From positions 124,001-188,000 of the forward strand of contig NZ_SNWQ01000007.1 of assembly GCF_004361855.1 (NCBI RefSeq): a stretch of 64,000 nt of DNA. Direction: 5' to 3'. The position numbers and the translations under genes were made by a program. Below, in pieces: positions 1 to 8,155 of the stretch (position 1 is its first letter; each line of letters opens with the position of its first letter). This DNA is from Kribbella caucasensis. GTDB lineage: Bacteria; Actinomycetota; Actinomycetes; Propionibacteriales; Kribbellaceae. The notes under the pieces are model-generated. The model was not told the DNA's origin. It saw nothing but the letters and a program-made list of their open reading frames with translations, and made no database searches.

Positions 1-1
1 C

Positions 2-247
2 GCCAACGACGCGGACACCGGCCTGCAGGCGGGAGTGTTCACGCAAGACATCGACCAGGCACTCGACGTGGCGGAACGGCTCCGTGTCGGCGCGGTACTG
101 ATCAACTCCAGCTCGGATTTCCGCATCGACGCGATGCCGTTCGGGGGTTTCAAGAGCTCGGGTGTCGGACGGGAAGGTGTCACGAGCGCTGTCGAGTCGT
201 TCTCCGAGCCGAAGGTCGTGGCCATCCGCCGAGCCGCCAGGGCCTAG
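2..247 (+). CDS. Aldehyde dehydrogenase, C-terminal part (5' end outside window)
   Basis: An open frame enters from the left edge and ends at the TAG at 245-247, giving 81 residues. The segment carries the hallmark end of the NAD(P)-dependent aldehyde dehydrogenase superfamily: GLQAGVFTQD, the RVGAVLIN strand, and the MPFGGFKSSGVGREG motif that closes the fold near the C-terminus. These enzymes oxidise aldehydes to carboxylates in the cytoplasm. The catalytic Cys and Glu lie outside the window, so substrate class cannot be judged. The gene converges on the dehydratase that follows and their 3' ends overlap by four bases. Confidence 0.93.
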   Translation, partial: ANDADTGLQAGVFTQDIDQALDVAERLRVGAVLINSSSDFRIDAMPFGGFKSSGVGREGVTSAVESFSEPKVVAIRRAARA

Positions 248-1170
248 AAGACCTTCGCTACATCGAGGTTCCCGCCGCTGATGATGGCTGCGGTGGGGCC
301 GGTGAGTTGGATCTTGCCTTCCAGCAAGGCGGCGAAGGGTGCCGCGGCGGCTGGTTCGAGGGCGAGCTTGGTCCGCGACATCACCAATCGGGTGGCGTCC
401 AGCAGCGCGTTCTCGCTGACGCGCACCACCTGGTCGACGTACTGCTGGATGATGCCGAAGTTGTGCGTGCCGCAGACCGGCGCGGCCAGGCCGTCGGCGA
501 TGCTCTTCGCGGTCGGCAGCTTCTGCGGTGCACCCGCTTCGAGGCTGCGGCTGACCACGTCCGCGGTCTCCGGCTCGATACCGATCACGCGGATCCCGGG
601 GTTCAGCAGTTTGACCGCGAGCGCGACTCCGGAGATCAGTCCGCCACCACCGACCGGGACGAGCACGGTCCCTACGTCCGGCCGCTCCTCGATCAGCTCG
701 AGGCCGAGGGTGCCGTGGCCGGTGATCACGTCGAGGTCGTCGAACGGGTGCACGCCGGTCAGCTTGCGGTCGTCCCGGATCGCCTCGTACGCCGCGATCA
801 GGTCGCCCTCCACGAGTTCCACCTGAGCGCCGTACGAGCGGGCCGCCGCCACCTTGGCCGGTACCGCGGTCTTCGCCATCACCACCGTCGCGGGCACACC
901 GGCATCCCGGGCCGCCCAGGCGAGGGCACCGGCCGCGTTGCCCGCCGACACCGTGATCACGCCGCGGTCGCGCTCCTCGGCCGTCAGCCGCAGGGTCTTG
1001 TACAGCAGACCGCGGACCTTGAAGCTGCCCGTTTTCTGGAACAACTCGGCCTTCAGTTCCAGCTCCGCACCGAACAGGGTGTTCAGCGCCGACGAGGTCA
1101 GCACCGGAGTCCGGTGAATCCGTCCCGCCAATCGGCTGGCAGCGGCGCGCACTTCATCAAGACTCGGCAT
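244..1170 (-). CDS. PLP-dependent threonine/serine dehydratase family protein
   Basis: 308 residues, fold type II PLP enzyme, the usual size for short catabolic threonine/serine ammonia-lyases or serine racemases without an ACT regulatory domain. The PLP lysine sits in KTGSFKVRG (Lys51), the substrate loop is SAGNAAG (about 75-81), and the glycine loop that holds PLP phosphate is GGGGLISG (about 174-181). Expected reaction is deamination of L-Thr or L-Ser to a 2-oxoacid and ammonia; racemase activity is possible. The ATG at 1170 faces a divergent gene across a short region containing a 9-bp-arm palindrome. The lack of an ACT domain argues against a biosynthetic isoleucine-pathway enzyme. Confidence 0.88.
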   Translation of the reverse strand: MPSLDEVRAAASRLAGRIHRTPVLTSSALNTLFGAELELKAELFQKTGSFKVRGLLYKTLRLTAEERDRGVITVSAGNAAGALAWAARDAGVPATVVMAKTAVPAKVAAARSYGAQVELVEGDLIAAYEAIRDDRKLTGVHPFDDLDVITGHGTLGLELIEERPDVGTVLVPVGGGGLISGVALAVKLLNPGIRVIGIEPETADVVSRSLEAGAPQKLPTAKSIADGLAAPVCGTHNFGIIQQYVDQVVRVSENALLDATRLVMSRTKLALEPAAAAPFAALLEGKIQLTGPTAAIISGGNLDVAKVF

Positions 1171-1186
1171 ACTCGGAGCCTATCCA

Positions 1187-1210
1187 CGTTCACACCGGGG
1201 TGTGTGAACG
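1187..1210. promoter_or_regulatory. Palindrome in divergent promoter region (candidate operator)
   Basis: CGTTCACAC and its exact reverse complement GTGTGAACG are separated by six bases, in the gap between the dehydratase start (1170) and the divergent small gene (start about 1228). The place and symmetry fit a dimeric regulator acting on one or both genes. No regulator gene lies next to it, so its binder is unknown. A hairpin role is less likely because there is no T tract. Confidence 0.45.
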
Positions 1211-1227
1211 ACGAGTTGGGGGTTGCA

Positions 1228-1698
1228 GTGAAGCGAGGCGAACCGCTGCCGATAGCGACGTACGAGCCGCGCCTCACCCGTGGGCTGGGTGCGCGCGAGC
1301 GAGCAGGCTGGACGATCAAGCTGACCGGTATCTCGGCGGGCAGTGAACTACCGGGGGAGCCCGAGATCGCGGCGGGGGTGGACGCGGCGGAGAAACACCT
1401 TCCCGCTGTCGACGGCCTGCCCGGCGCGGCGTTCCTGATCCTGCATGCCGGCACCGAGGCGTTGTGGGGGATCCTCGGCTGGTGGCAACTGGACATCCTC
1501 TATCAGCGCACGCTGCGGGCCGCCCTCGGGACCACCTCCTTCGAGCTGGTTCCACCGGACGGCCCGACCGCGTGTGTCTGGGAGCTGCTGGTCGTCGACC
1601 ACGAGCGCCGCTCCTGGGTGGAACACGTCCTGTCCCACCCCGACTCCCCGGACTACCCCACCTACATCGCCGACTCCGGCTGGCCGGTCAAGCGATGA
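1228..1698 (+). CDS. Conserved hypothetical protein
   Basis: 156 residues from the GTG at 1228, chosen because a GGGGG purine run sits about seven bases upstream; a GTG at 1204 is also in frame but would lie inside the palindrome. The protein is soluble, with no signal peptide or membrane segment. It is rich in Trp, and its C-terminal half (ACVWELLVVDHERRSWVEHV followed by a Pro/Asp/Tyr-rich tail) resembles a small actinobacterial protein family of unknown role that I recognise only by style. It is divergent from the dehydratase and convergent with the ATP-grasp gene. No function is proposed. Confidence 0.7.
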   Translation: MKRGEPLPIATYEPRLTRGLGARERAGWTIKLTGISAGSELPGEPEIAAGVDAAEKHLPAVDGLPGAAFLILHAGTEALWGILGWWQLDILYQRTLRAALGTTSFELVPPDGPTACVWELLVVDHERRSWVEHVLSHPDSPDYPTYIADSGWPVKR

Positions 1699-1705
1699 GT
1701 CCTTA

Positions 1706-2578
1706 TCAGGAACGGCATCCGGCGGTGACCCGTTCAGCCACGACGGCCGCGAGACGATTGGTCGCCGATGGGTGCTGGGGGAGGAAGAGGTAGGGCTCGA
1801 TGAGTTCGAGTTCCATCAGGAGGAAGCGGCCGGCCTTGAGGATGCCGTCGACCCGGGCGTAGATGGGGGTGGTGCGGGTCGGCGCGGCGGTCAGGGCCGC
1901 TTCGGCGGCCTCGCGTACCGCGGCCGGCGGGTCGACTGGTTCGACCGAGCCGCCGTGTTCGAACTGGACCCGGTAGTCACCAGCTGCCGGGCGCTGGACG
2001 ACGGCGTGCGAGTACGTGCCACCGAGGTAGATCAGGGAGCACTCGCCGTCCGTCACGATCTCGGGCTGGAAGGGCTGGACCAGGTAGACCGCGTCGGGGA
2101 GTCCGTCGATGGCCTGGTCCAGTTCTGGGGAACCGGCGACGCCGCGGATCGTGTTGTGGGCCAAAGCACTCACGGTCGGCTTGATCACGATCTCCTGGCC
2201 GGTGAGGCCGGCGACCACCTCGCGCAGACAGGCACCGGCGGCGACCTGGGAGGGGACGATCGCGACACCGCGTTCGCGGAGGTCGAGGAGGTAGCGCTTG
2301 TCGGCGTTCCAGCGGATCAGGTCGGTGTCGTTGAACACCTGGACGCCGCCCTTGTCGAGCAGGTCGAGCCAGCCGGTGAACTCGTCGTACCGCTTGTGGT
2401 AGTCCCAGACGGACCGCAGCAGCACCCCGTCGTACGAGGACCAGTCCACCGACGGGTCGGTCCAGACCTCGGCGACCGGGTCCAGGCCGGCGGCGCGGAG
2501 CGCGTCGACGAGCGGGAAGTCGTCCTCGTGCAGGTCCGGGTGGGCGGCGCAGGTCGCTAGTGCGATACGTACGGTCAC
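1706..2578 (-). CDS. ATP-grasp domain protein (RimK/glutathione synthetase-like)
   Basis: 290 residues. The N-terminal 90 residues form a Rossmann-like pre-ATP-grasp half (VRIALATCAA, YDGVLLRSVWDYH). The middle has the ATP-grasp lysine segment EIVIKPTVSA and an adenine-pocket strand VYLVQPFQPEI. The metal-binding end appears as ARVDGILK with FLLMELELIEPYLFL, where Glu residues should hold Mg-ATP. Enzymes of this type join a carboxylate to an amine by an acyl-phosphate. Related small proteins include amide-ligases in natural-product pathways. The substrate cannot be read from the sequence. The gene stands alone, converging on the small gene to its left. Confidence 0.8.
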   Translation of the reverse strand: MTVRIALATCAAHPDLHEDDFPLVDALRAAGLDPVAEVWTDPSVDWSSYDGVLLRSVWDYHKRYDEFTGWLDLLDKGGVQVFNDTDLIRWNADKRYLLDLRERGVAIVPSQVAAGACLREVVAGLTGQEIVIKPTVSALAHNTIRGVAGSPELDQAIDGLPDAVYLVQPFQPEIVTDGECSLIYLGGTYSHAVVQRPAAGDYRVQFEHGGSVEPVDPPAAVREAAEAALTAAPTRTTPIYARVDGILKAGRFLLMELELIEPYLFLPQHPSATNRLAAVVAERVTAGCRS

Positions 2579-2626
2579 GCTGGGCCTTTCCGTTCAGCCG
2601 GTCGGACCCGCGACCGCGAGCCCGAA

Positions 2627-4003
2627 TCAGTGTCCGAGGGCCCGTACGCGTGCGTCAAACTGCTTTTCAGCTGGTGAACGGTGACGCACGGTGATCGCGA
2701 TGCCGACGATGAGGGCCGCGGTCAGGTGGATCAGGCCCTGCCGTACGTCGTGCCCGAAGCTCGCGTAGGCCAGATAGGCGGCGACCGGTACGGCGAGCCA
2801 CTCGAACCGGCCGGCCAGTACAGCGAGGGCGATGAGCGGGAGCCCGTACCACGGGTAGGTCGGCGTGGTCACGAGCAGAGCGGCGCCGTACAACCAGCAG
2901 CAGGTGACCGCGATCGGCTCACGTCCGTGCCGGTGGATCGCGAGCAGCGCCAGCGCGACGGCCAGGATCGCGGCCGTGAGCTGACGGGTCTCAGGAGGCA
3001 ACAGGAGCGCGAGAATCGCCGAGCGGGAGCTGCCGTCGGAGAAGCCTTCCTGGGTGAGGTAGCCGGGCAGGAAGCCGATCACCAGGGTGCCGGCGGCGAG
3101 GAGGTGGAGGAGGTAGGAGGCCGCGAAGGTGCCGAGGGCAACCGATGGAGTCGTTCGCTGTCGTCGGAGTGAGGTGAAGGCGGGGAGTAGGAGGAGGGGG
3201 ATGAGTTTGACGCTGCCGGCGGCGCCTAGGAGTAGGCCGGTGAGCACTGGTTTGCGGCGGGCGGCGGTCAGTACGGCGGCGACGATCAGGGCGGTGGCGA
3301 GGACGTCGACGTGGGCCGCGCTGCCGGCTTCGAGGGCGACGATCGGTGACCAACCCCACAGGATCGCCCAGCGGGGGTCGCGGTTCCTTCGCCGGAGTTC
3401 GGTGGCGAGGAGTGCGGTGAGGGCTACGGCGAGTGCGGCGGCCGCGAACTGGAGGCCGAAGGTGCCGGCGGACCACGGGGTCAGGAGGGCGACGACGGTG
3501 AAGTAGGCCTGGGCGATCGGTGGGTAGATGGTGGGGACGCTGGGGCGGTTGATGAGGGTGCGGGGGTCGTCGGCGGAGAGGGTGGCGAGGGCTGCGGGGT
3601 CGTGGGGGAGGCGCGGCGGGCCGGTGACGCCGGAGCGGTCGGTGGGGGAGAGGCCGGGGAACAGGATCGGGTCGCGGAGGTTGGCGAGGGCGTCGTCGAG
3701 GGGGACGTGGGAGTAGGGCGAACTGCCGGAGAGTTGCACCCGGCCGTCCCAGACGTAGCGGTAGGCGTCGGTGCTGGTGATCGGCGGTTGGGTGAGCCCC
3801 GGTAGTTGGCAGACCGCCGCGAACAACACGATGCCGAGTACTACGTGCGGCCCGGCGGGCCGGCGGGTCAGCAGCCAGGCAAGCGCTACCAGGAGTAGGC
3901 AGGCTGCGAGGAGGGCGAGGTTGGGAAACCAGCTGGCAGAAGCTGAGGCTATGACTACGGTGGTTGCCCCGGCGGCGATCAAACCACCAACCCAGAGCGG
4001 CAT
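2627..4003 (-). CDS. GT-C type membrane glycosyltransferase (GT87/DUF2029-like)
   Basis: 458 residues, strongly hydrophobic with about ten membrane helices. The start is the ATG at 4003, which overlaps the upstream stop as TGATG, so translation is probably coupled. The first outside loop contains STDAYRYVWDGR followed by GSSPYSHVP, the pattern of polyprenyl-phosphate-sugar-dependent mannosyltransferases, where the acidic residue is catalytic. SAAHVDVLAT and the SVKLIPLLLLPAF helix are also typical of GT87. It is the last of three leftward genes with the fusion protein and the GT2 enzyme, so together they probably build a lipid-linked or cell-envelope glycan. The acceptor is unknown. Confidence 0.82.
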   Translation of the reverse strand: MPLWVGGLIAAGATTVVIASASASWFPNLALLAACLLLVALAWLLTRRPAGPHVVLGIVLFAAVCQLPGLTQPPITSTDAYRYVWDGRVQLSGSSPYSHVPLDDALANLRDPILFPGLSPTDRSGVTGPPRLPHDPAALATLSADDPRTLINRPSVPTIYPPIAQAYFTVVALLTPWSAGTFGLQFAAAALAVALTALLATELRRRNRDPRWAILWGWSPIVALEAGSAAHVDVLATALIVAAVLTAARRKPVLTGLLLGAAGSVKLIPLLLLPAFTSLRRQRTTPSVALGTFAASYLLHLLAAGTLVIGFLPGYLTQEGFSDGSSRSAILALLLPPETRQLTAAILAVALALLAIHRHGREPIAVTCCWLYGAALLVTTPTYPWYGLPLIALAVLAGRFEWLAVPVAAYLAYASFGHDVRQGLIHLTAALIVGIAITVRHRSPAEKQFDARVRALGH

Positions 4004-5274
4004 CACGACACCTGTTGTTGGGTAGTTGCGCGGCGGAAGGTTAGGAAGGCTCGGGTGGGGGTGCGCCAGTCTTCGGTGGGGAGGAGGCCGGCGGTGTGGG
4101 CGTGGCGGAGTACGGCGCGGGCGCCTACTCTTGCCCAGGGCAACGGCTTCGAGCGTCGGCCGGCGGCGCTGCGGAGGACGATCGGGCGGGTGTCGTCGAG
4201 AGAGTCGTCCAGATCGACCTCGACCAGGACGAGGCCGTCCGGGCGGACCAGTTCGGCACAGCGTTGCAGCAACTCGCCCACCGCCTCGCCGATGCCGATG
4301 TTGCCGTCCATCAGCAGGACGCTGCCCCAGCGCCCCTCGCCGGGCAGCGGTTCCTGAACCGGCCGTCGCAGCGCCGGCGCACCACGCCGGGTGGTGAGCC
4401 GGACCGCGTGGGCGGAGATGTCGACACCGAGCGCCGGGATCCCTCGTTCGGCAAGGGCTGTGACGATTCGCCCCGGACCGCAGCCGATGTCCAGTACCGG
4501 ACCCTCGCACCGGCTCAACGCCAACCGGTCAACGGCATCCGCCGGCGCGCGCCACCGATCCACCTCGGACAGCGCCGCGACCGTCCGCCCATCGGTGCCG
4601 GTAGCAACCACCTGTACCCCGTCGAGCGCCCGCTCGAACAGCACCGACGGATGCGCGGAGTGCTGCAACCGCCGATGCAGCCGCGACATCCGCAACGCAG
4701 GGAACCGCGCAGCCAGGACCGCCGCATCCTGAGGCGTGTCCATGTCGCGCAGAGTCGGCAACAACTTCACCCGATACCCGAGCGCCTCCAACCTGGACAG
4801 CTGATCCGCGCCAGTGTGGTCAGTCGACATCGGTACGCCGAGCAGCACGTGCCGATCGGGCACCCGCAGACCCAAACCCCAGTAGCCTCCATCCTCGGTC
4901 AACCCCAGCACGGCATCGTGACCCGACCAGTCGACCCCGAGCAGTTCGGGAGTCACCTGCGGCGTATCCATCCCCACCAGCATCATCGGCAACCCGTCAT
5001 ACGCGTCCTCGAACGCCGCGGCCAACCGCTCGTCCAACCCATCACCCCGCTGCCCGACGACCGAGAACCCGGGCGGCAACCAAGGGCCCGCGATCCCGTC
5101 CAACGCCAGCACCCGACGCAGTACAGGCGTCTGGCGTACGGCGGCCAACGTGTCGACCAGCGACGCCCGAGCAATAGCGGCCGCTTCATCGGCGGTGAAC
5201 TCGGTTAGCAACCGCGTCTTCACCCGCCCGGGCAGCGGCTCCTTCGCGATCACGATCAGCGTGCCGGCCGTCAT
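4003..5274 (-). CDS. Fusion: DUF2064 glycosyltransferase-like domain + SAM methyltransferase domain
   Basis: 423 residues, starting at the ATG at 5274, which overlaps the GT2 stop as ATGA. Residues 1 to about 205 are a GT-A/nucleotidyltransferase fold of the DUF2064 type: VIAKEPLPGRVKTRL at the N-terminus, GMDTPQVTPELL in place of a DxD site, LTEDGGYWGLGL, and STDHTGADQL. After a linker, a class I methyltransferase follows with the SAM loop VLDIGCGPGR at about 259-268 and GVDIS as motif II. Such pairs are often separate genes next to GT2 and DUF2029 genes; here they are one chain. The sugar donor and methyl acceptor are not known. Confidence 0.83.
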   Translation of the reverse strand: MTAGTLIVIAKEPLPGRVKTRLLTEFTADEAAAIARASLVDTLAAVRQTPVLRRVLALDGIAGPWLPPGFSVVGQRGDGLDERLAAAFEDAYDGLPMMLVGMDTPQVTPELLGVDWSGHDAVLGLTEDGGYWGLGLRVPDRHVLLGVPMSTDHTGADQLSRLEALGYRVKLLPTLRDMDTPQDAAVLAARFPALRMSRLHRRLQHSAHPSVLFERALDGVQVVATGTDGRTVAALSEVDRWRAPADAVDRLALSRCEGPVLDIGCGPGRIVTALAERGIPALGVDISAHAVRLTTRRGAPALRRPVQEPLPGEGRWGSVLLMDGNIGIGEAVGELLQRCAELVRPDGLVLVEVDLDDSLDDTRPIVLRSAAGRRSKPLPWARVGARAVLRHAHTAGLLPTEDWRTPTRAFLTFRRATTQQQVS

Positions 5275-5930
5275 GCGGACAACACCTTCGTCATGTCCTT
5301 GACCGCCCGTACTGCGCCGAGCGGGGTGCCCGTCACCTTCGACCGACCCGATCGCGGCAAGTAGTCCACCTCGACCTCCGCGATCCGCCACCCCGCGTCG
5401 GCCGCCTTCACCACGGTCTCCAACGGATACCCGGACCGCCGGTCGACCAGTCCCAACCCCAGCAACGCCTCCCGTCGCGCCGCCCGCATCGGTCCGAGGT
5501 CGTACAGCCGGACACCCGTACGCCGACGGATGCGGCGGGCCAGCTCGGCATTCGCCAGGCGCAAGTGCCACGGCCACACCTCACGCGAGACCGGCCGACG
5601 TCGTCCGAGCATCAGGTCGAACCGCCCGGACAGCACCGGCTCGGTCACTCGCACGAGTTGCCGCGGATCCAGCGAAGCATCAGCGTCCAGAAAGGCCACC
5701 ACCGACGCCGTCGCAGCCAGCAACCCGGCGTGGCAGGCGGCTCCATATCCGCGGAGCTCGCACGAGACCACCGTCGCCCCCAACCTGCCGGCGATCTCGG
5801 CCGAGCCGTCCGTGGACCCGTTGTCGACGACAACAGCCCGTACTCCGTCCGGCAGCCGGCCGAGCACCCAGGGCAACGCCGCCGCCTCGTTCAGGCACGG
5901 CAGGACCAGATCCACCTCTGCAGGAGCCAC
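5271..5930 (-). CDS. Glycosyltransferase family 2 (dolichyl/polyprenyl-phosphate sugar synthase-like)
   Basis: 219 residues, a soluble GT-A domain without the membrane tail seen in many relatives. It begins with VDLVLPCLNEAAALPWVL, has the nucleotide site VVDNGSTDGSAE, and a metal-binding FLDADASLD (DxD) loop. GYPLETVVKAADAGWRIAEV and YLPRSGRSKVTGT are the classic C-terminal region of polyprenyl-phosphate-mannose/glucose synthases. It would move a sugar from a nucleotide to a lipid carrier at the inner face of the membrane, which could then feed the GT-C enzyme encoded two genes later. It is first in the leftward operon and is divergent from the response regulator. Confidence 0.88.
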   Translation of the reverse strand: MAPAEVDLVLPCLNEAAALPWVLGRLPDGVRAVVVDNGSTDGSAEIAGRLGATVVSCELRGYGAACHAGLLAATASVVAFLDADASLDPRQLVRVTEPVLSGRFDLMLGRRRPVSREVWPWHLRLANAELARRIRRRTGVRLYDLGPMRAARREALLGLGLVDRRSGYPLETVVKAADAGWRIAEVEVDYLPRSGRSKVTGTPLGAVRAVKDMTKVLSA

Positions 5931-6053
5931 CTTTCGACCGTAGGGAAGTCCAGCGGTCCGATGGGGCCGGGAGCGGCTACGGCTCGCTTACGTCGCGCAA
6001 CGCGGTGGACGACAAGGCGCTACCAAACGGTCTGGAGGTTCTACGCTCGTGCC

Positions 6054-6752
6054 GTGGCTACACGTGTGCTCGTGGTGGACGACGACCCGACGGTGTCGAA
6101 CGTGGTCTCGGCGTACCTGACCAAGGCCGGGTACGAGGCCCGGGTGGTCGCCGACGGCGTGAAGGCGGTCGAGGTCTGGCAGCAGTGGAAGCCGTCGGTG
6201 GTCGTACTCGACGTGATGCTGCCCGGCCTGTCCGGGCTGGAGGTACTCCGCCGGATGCGGGCCGCCGACGATGGCGCCGCCGTGATCATGCTGTCGGCCC
6301 GCGGTGAGGAGGAGGACCGGCTGGTCGGGTTGGAGGTCGGCGCCGACGACTACGTGGTCAAGCCGTTCAGCCCGCGCGAGCTGACCCTGCGGGTGCAGGC
6401 GATGCTGCGCCGGGAGGAACGCCTGGCCGGGCTCGACCTCACCCCGACCAAGCTCAGCGCCGGACCGATCACCGTCGACACCGCGGCCCGGCTCGCGTTC
6501 CTGGACGGTGCGGAGCTCGCGCTGACGCATCGCGAGTTCGATCTGCTCGCGTTCCTGGTCGCGCATCCGGGCAAGGCGTACACGAAGGCCGAGCTGCTCC
6601 GCCGGGTCTGGGGCTGGGACTTCGGCGACTCCTCGACCGTCACCGTGCACGTCCGCCGGCTGCGGGAGAAGATCGAGCTGGATCCGTCCGATCCACGGCT
6701 GGTGCTGACCGTGCCCCGGACCGGCTACCGCTTCGTGGGTGAGTCCTCGTGA
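6054..6752 (+). CDS. OmpR/PhoB-family response regulator
   Basis: 232 residues from the GTG at 6054 (GTG GCT ACA CGT). The open frame runs further upstream, but the receiver domain starts exactly here. Acidic pocket Asp9/Asp10, phospho-acceptor Asp53 in VVLDVMLPG, Ser81 and Lys103 in VVKPFSP complete the receiver domain. Residues about 130-232 are a winged helix with LTHREFDLL, STVTVHVRRLREKIE and RTGYRFVG. It binds DNA when phosphorylated by the kinase encoded immediately downstream, whose GTG overlaps this stop as GTGA. The target genes are unknown; the divergent glycosyl-transfer operon is a reasonable first candidate. Confidence 0.95.
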   Translation: MATRVLVVDDDPTVSNVVSAYLTKAGYEARVVADGVKAVEVWQQWKPSVVVLDVMLPGLSGLEVLRRMRAADDGAAVIMLSARGEEEDRLVGLEVGADDYVVKPFSPRELTLRVQAMLRREERLAGLDLTPTKLSAGPITVDTAARLAFLDGAELALTHREFDLLAFLVAHPGKAYTKAELLRRVWGWDFGDSSTVTVHVRRLREKIELDPSDPRLVLTVPRTGYRFVGESS

Positions 6753-7885
6753 ACCGCGACACCGTCACCATTCTCGGCCTGACCGCGCTCTGGACCCTGG
6801 TCGTCGCCGCGGTCGGTGTCCTCGTGCTCTGGCAGTTCCGCCGCAGGTCGTTGCGGGTCACGATGATCGTGGTGGCGATCGCACCGATGGCGGCCGCGCT
6901 CGCCGCGGTCGGCCAGAGCGTCCGGGCGATGTTCATCTCCGCACACGACTCGTTGGTGGTGCTGTGGACGTTGGCGTTCTCCGGCCTGCTCGGGCTGGCG
7001 ATGTCGATCCTGCTCGCGCACTGGATCAGCGCCGGATCCCGGGACGTCGGACGCCGGTTGCGCCACCTCGGTACGTCGTACGAGCCGGCCGCGGACGGCG
7101 GGTCGGTCAGCGTACCGGCCGAGCTGGCCGCGTTGACCGATGAGCTTGAGCAGACGCGGCAACGGCTGGCCGCGTCCCGCGAACGCGAACAGGCCCTCGA
7201 ATCCAGCCGCCGCGAACTGGTTGCCTTCATGTCCCACGACCTCCGTACGCCGCTGGCCGGGCTGCGCGCGGTTGCCGAAGGGCTCGAGGACGGCGTGGTC
7301 GACGACGTACCCGGAGCTCTTCGGCAGATGCGGTCCACGGTGGATCGGATGAGTGGTCTGGTGGACGATCTGTTCGAGTTGTCCCGGCTGTCGACGGCTC
7401 CACCTCCACGGCGGCGGACCGCGGTCAGCCTGCGCGAACTCGCCGAGGACGTGGCCGGTGAGACGACCGAACACGCGAGGTCCGAAGGCGTCACGCTCGC
7501 GGTCTCCACGCCGGACGACGACGATCGGCTCGCGGTGCACGGTGACGCGGACGAGCTGACCCGGGCGGTGACGAACCTGGTCGGCAACGCGATCCGCCAT
7601 ACCGAGCCCGGCGGGACGGTCCGGCTCGACGTCGGCCGCGAACAGGACGGACGGGTCCGGCTCGCGGTCACCGACGGCTGCGGCGGGATCGCCGACGAGG
7701 ATCTGGACCGCGTCTTCGACATCGGCTGGCGCGGCGACCGGCAACGCACCCCCGCCAACGGAACCACCGGCGGCGGCCTCGGCCTGGCGATCGCCCGCGG
7801 CGTGGTCGAGTCCCACGAAGGCAGCATCGCCGTCAGCAACGTCACCGGCGGCTGCACCTTCGAAATCGAACTGCCAACCAGCTGA
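6749..7885 (+). CDS. Sensor histidine kinase
   Basis: 378 residues. Three hydrophobic segments (about 9-28, 37-57, 68-92) with very short outside loops suggest sensing within or near the membrane rather than a periplasmic domain. A coiled linker (about 125-158) leads to the H-box FMSHDLRTPLAGLRA with His163. The ATPase has the N-box NLVGNAIRHTEPGG, G1 DGCGGIADEDLDRVF and G2 GGGLGLAIARGVVE. It should phosphorylate the regulator encoded by the overlapping upstream gene. There is no HAMP domain evident. A gap of about 270 bases with no recognised gene follows, and no clear terminator was found in it. Confidence 0.94.
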   Translation: MNRDTVTILGLTALWTLVVAAVGVLVLWQFRRRSLRVTMIVVAIAPMAAALAAVGQSVRAMFISAHDSLVVLWTLAFSGLLGLAMSILLAHWISAGSRDVGRRLRHLGTSYEPAADGGSVSVPAELAALTDELEQTRQRLAASREREQALESSRRELVAFMSHDLRTPLAGLRAVAEGLEDGVVDDVPGALRQMRSTVDRMSGLVDDLFELSRLSTAPPPRRRTAVSLRELAEDVAGETTEHARSEGVTLAVSTPDDDDRLAVHGDADELTRAVTNLVGNAIRHTEPGGTVRLDVGREQDGRVRLAVTDGCGGIADEDLDRVFDIGWRGDRQRTPANGTTGGGLGLAIARGVVESHEGSIAVSNVTGGCTFEIELPTS

Positions 7886-8155
7886 CGCCAGCCGAGCCGA
7901 TCAGGCCTGGCCGCAACTATCTGTGCGACTGGATGTTGTTGTTGAGCTGGCTCGTAGCCGGGCTTGCCCCTTCCCCAGCTGAAGTCCAGCGGCATGGTCG
8001 ACGGCCATGTCAATGGTTTGGTCGCGAGCTAGTACATGGTGCACGTCACGTAACGCCGGGCGGCGGTGAGCGATGTAGCGGTCGCTGGCCAGCCCCGTGA
8101 CCCGCCTAGTCACCCGTGCTTCCGTCCCGGCCAGTGATGAGGTGGGGAGTCGCCC

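Noticed and set aside
4004..4510. N-terminal extension of the GT-C enzyme
   Set aside because: It would overlap the fusion gene out of frame and is Arg/Pro-rich; the TGATG junction at 4003 gives a natural start.
5565..6053. Upstream extension of the response-regulator frame
   Set aside because: The receiver domain begins at 6054, and the extension would run over the divergent GT2 gene with unnatural composition.
7886..8155. Possible small gene between the histidine kinase and the RHS gene
   Set aside because: Open frames exist on the minus strand but they run into the neighbouring genes and resemble nothing known; no ribosome site.
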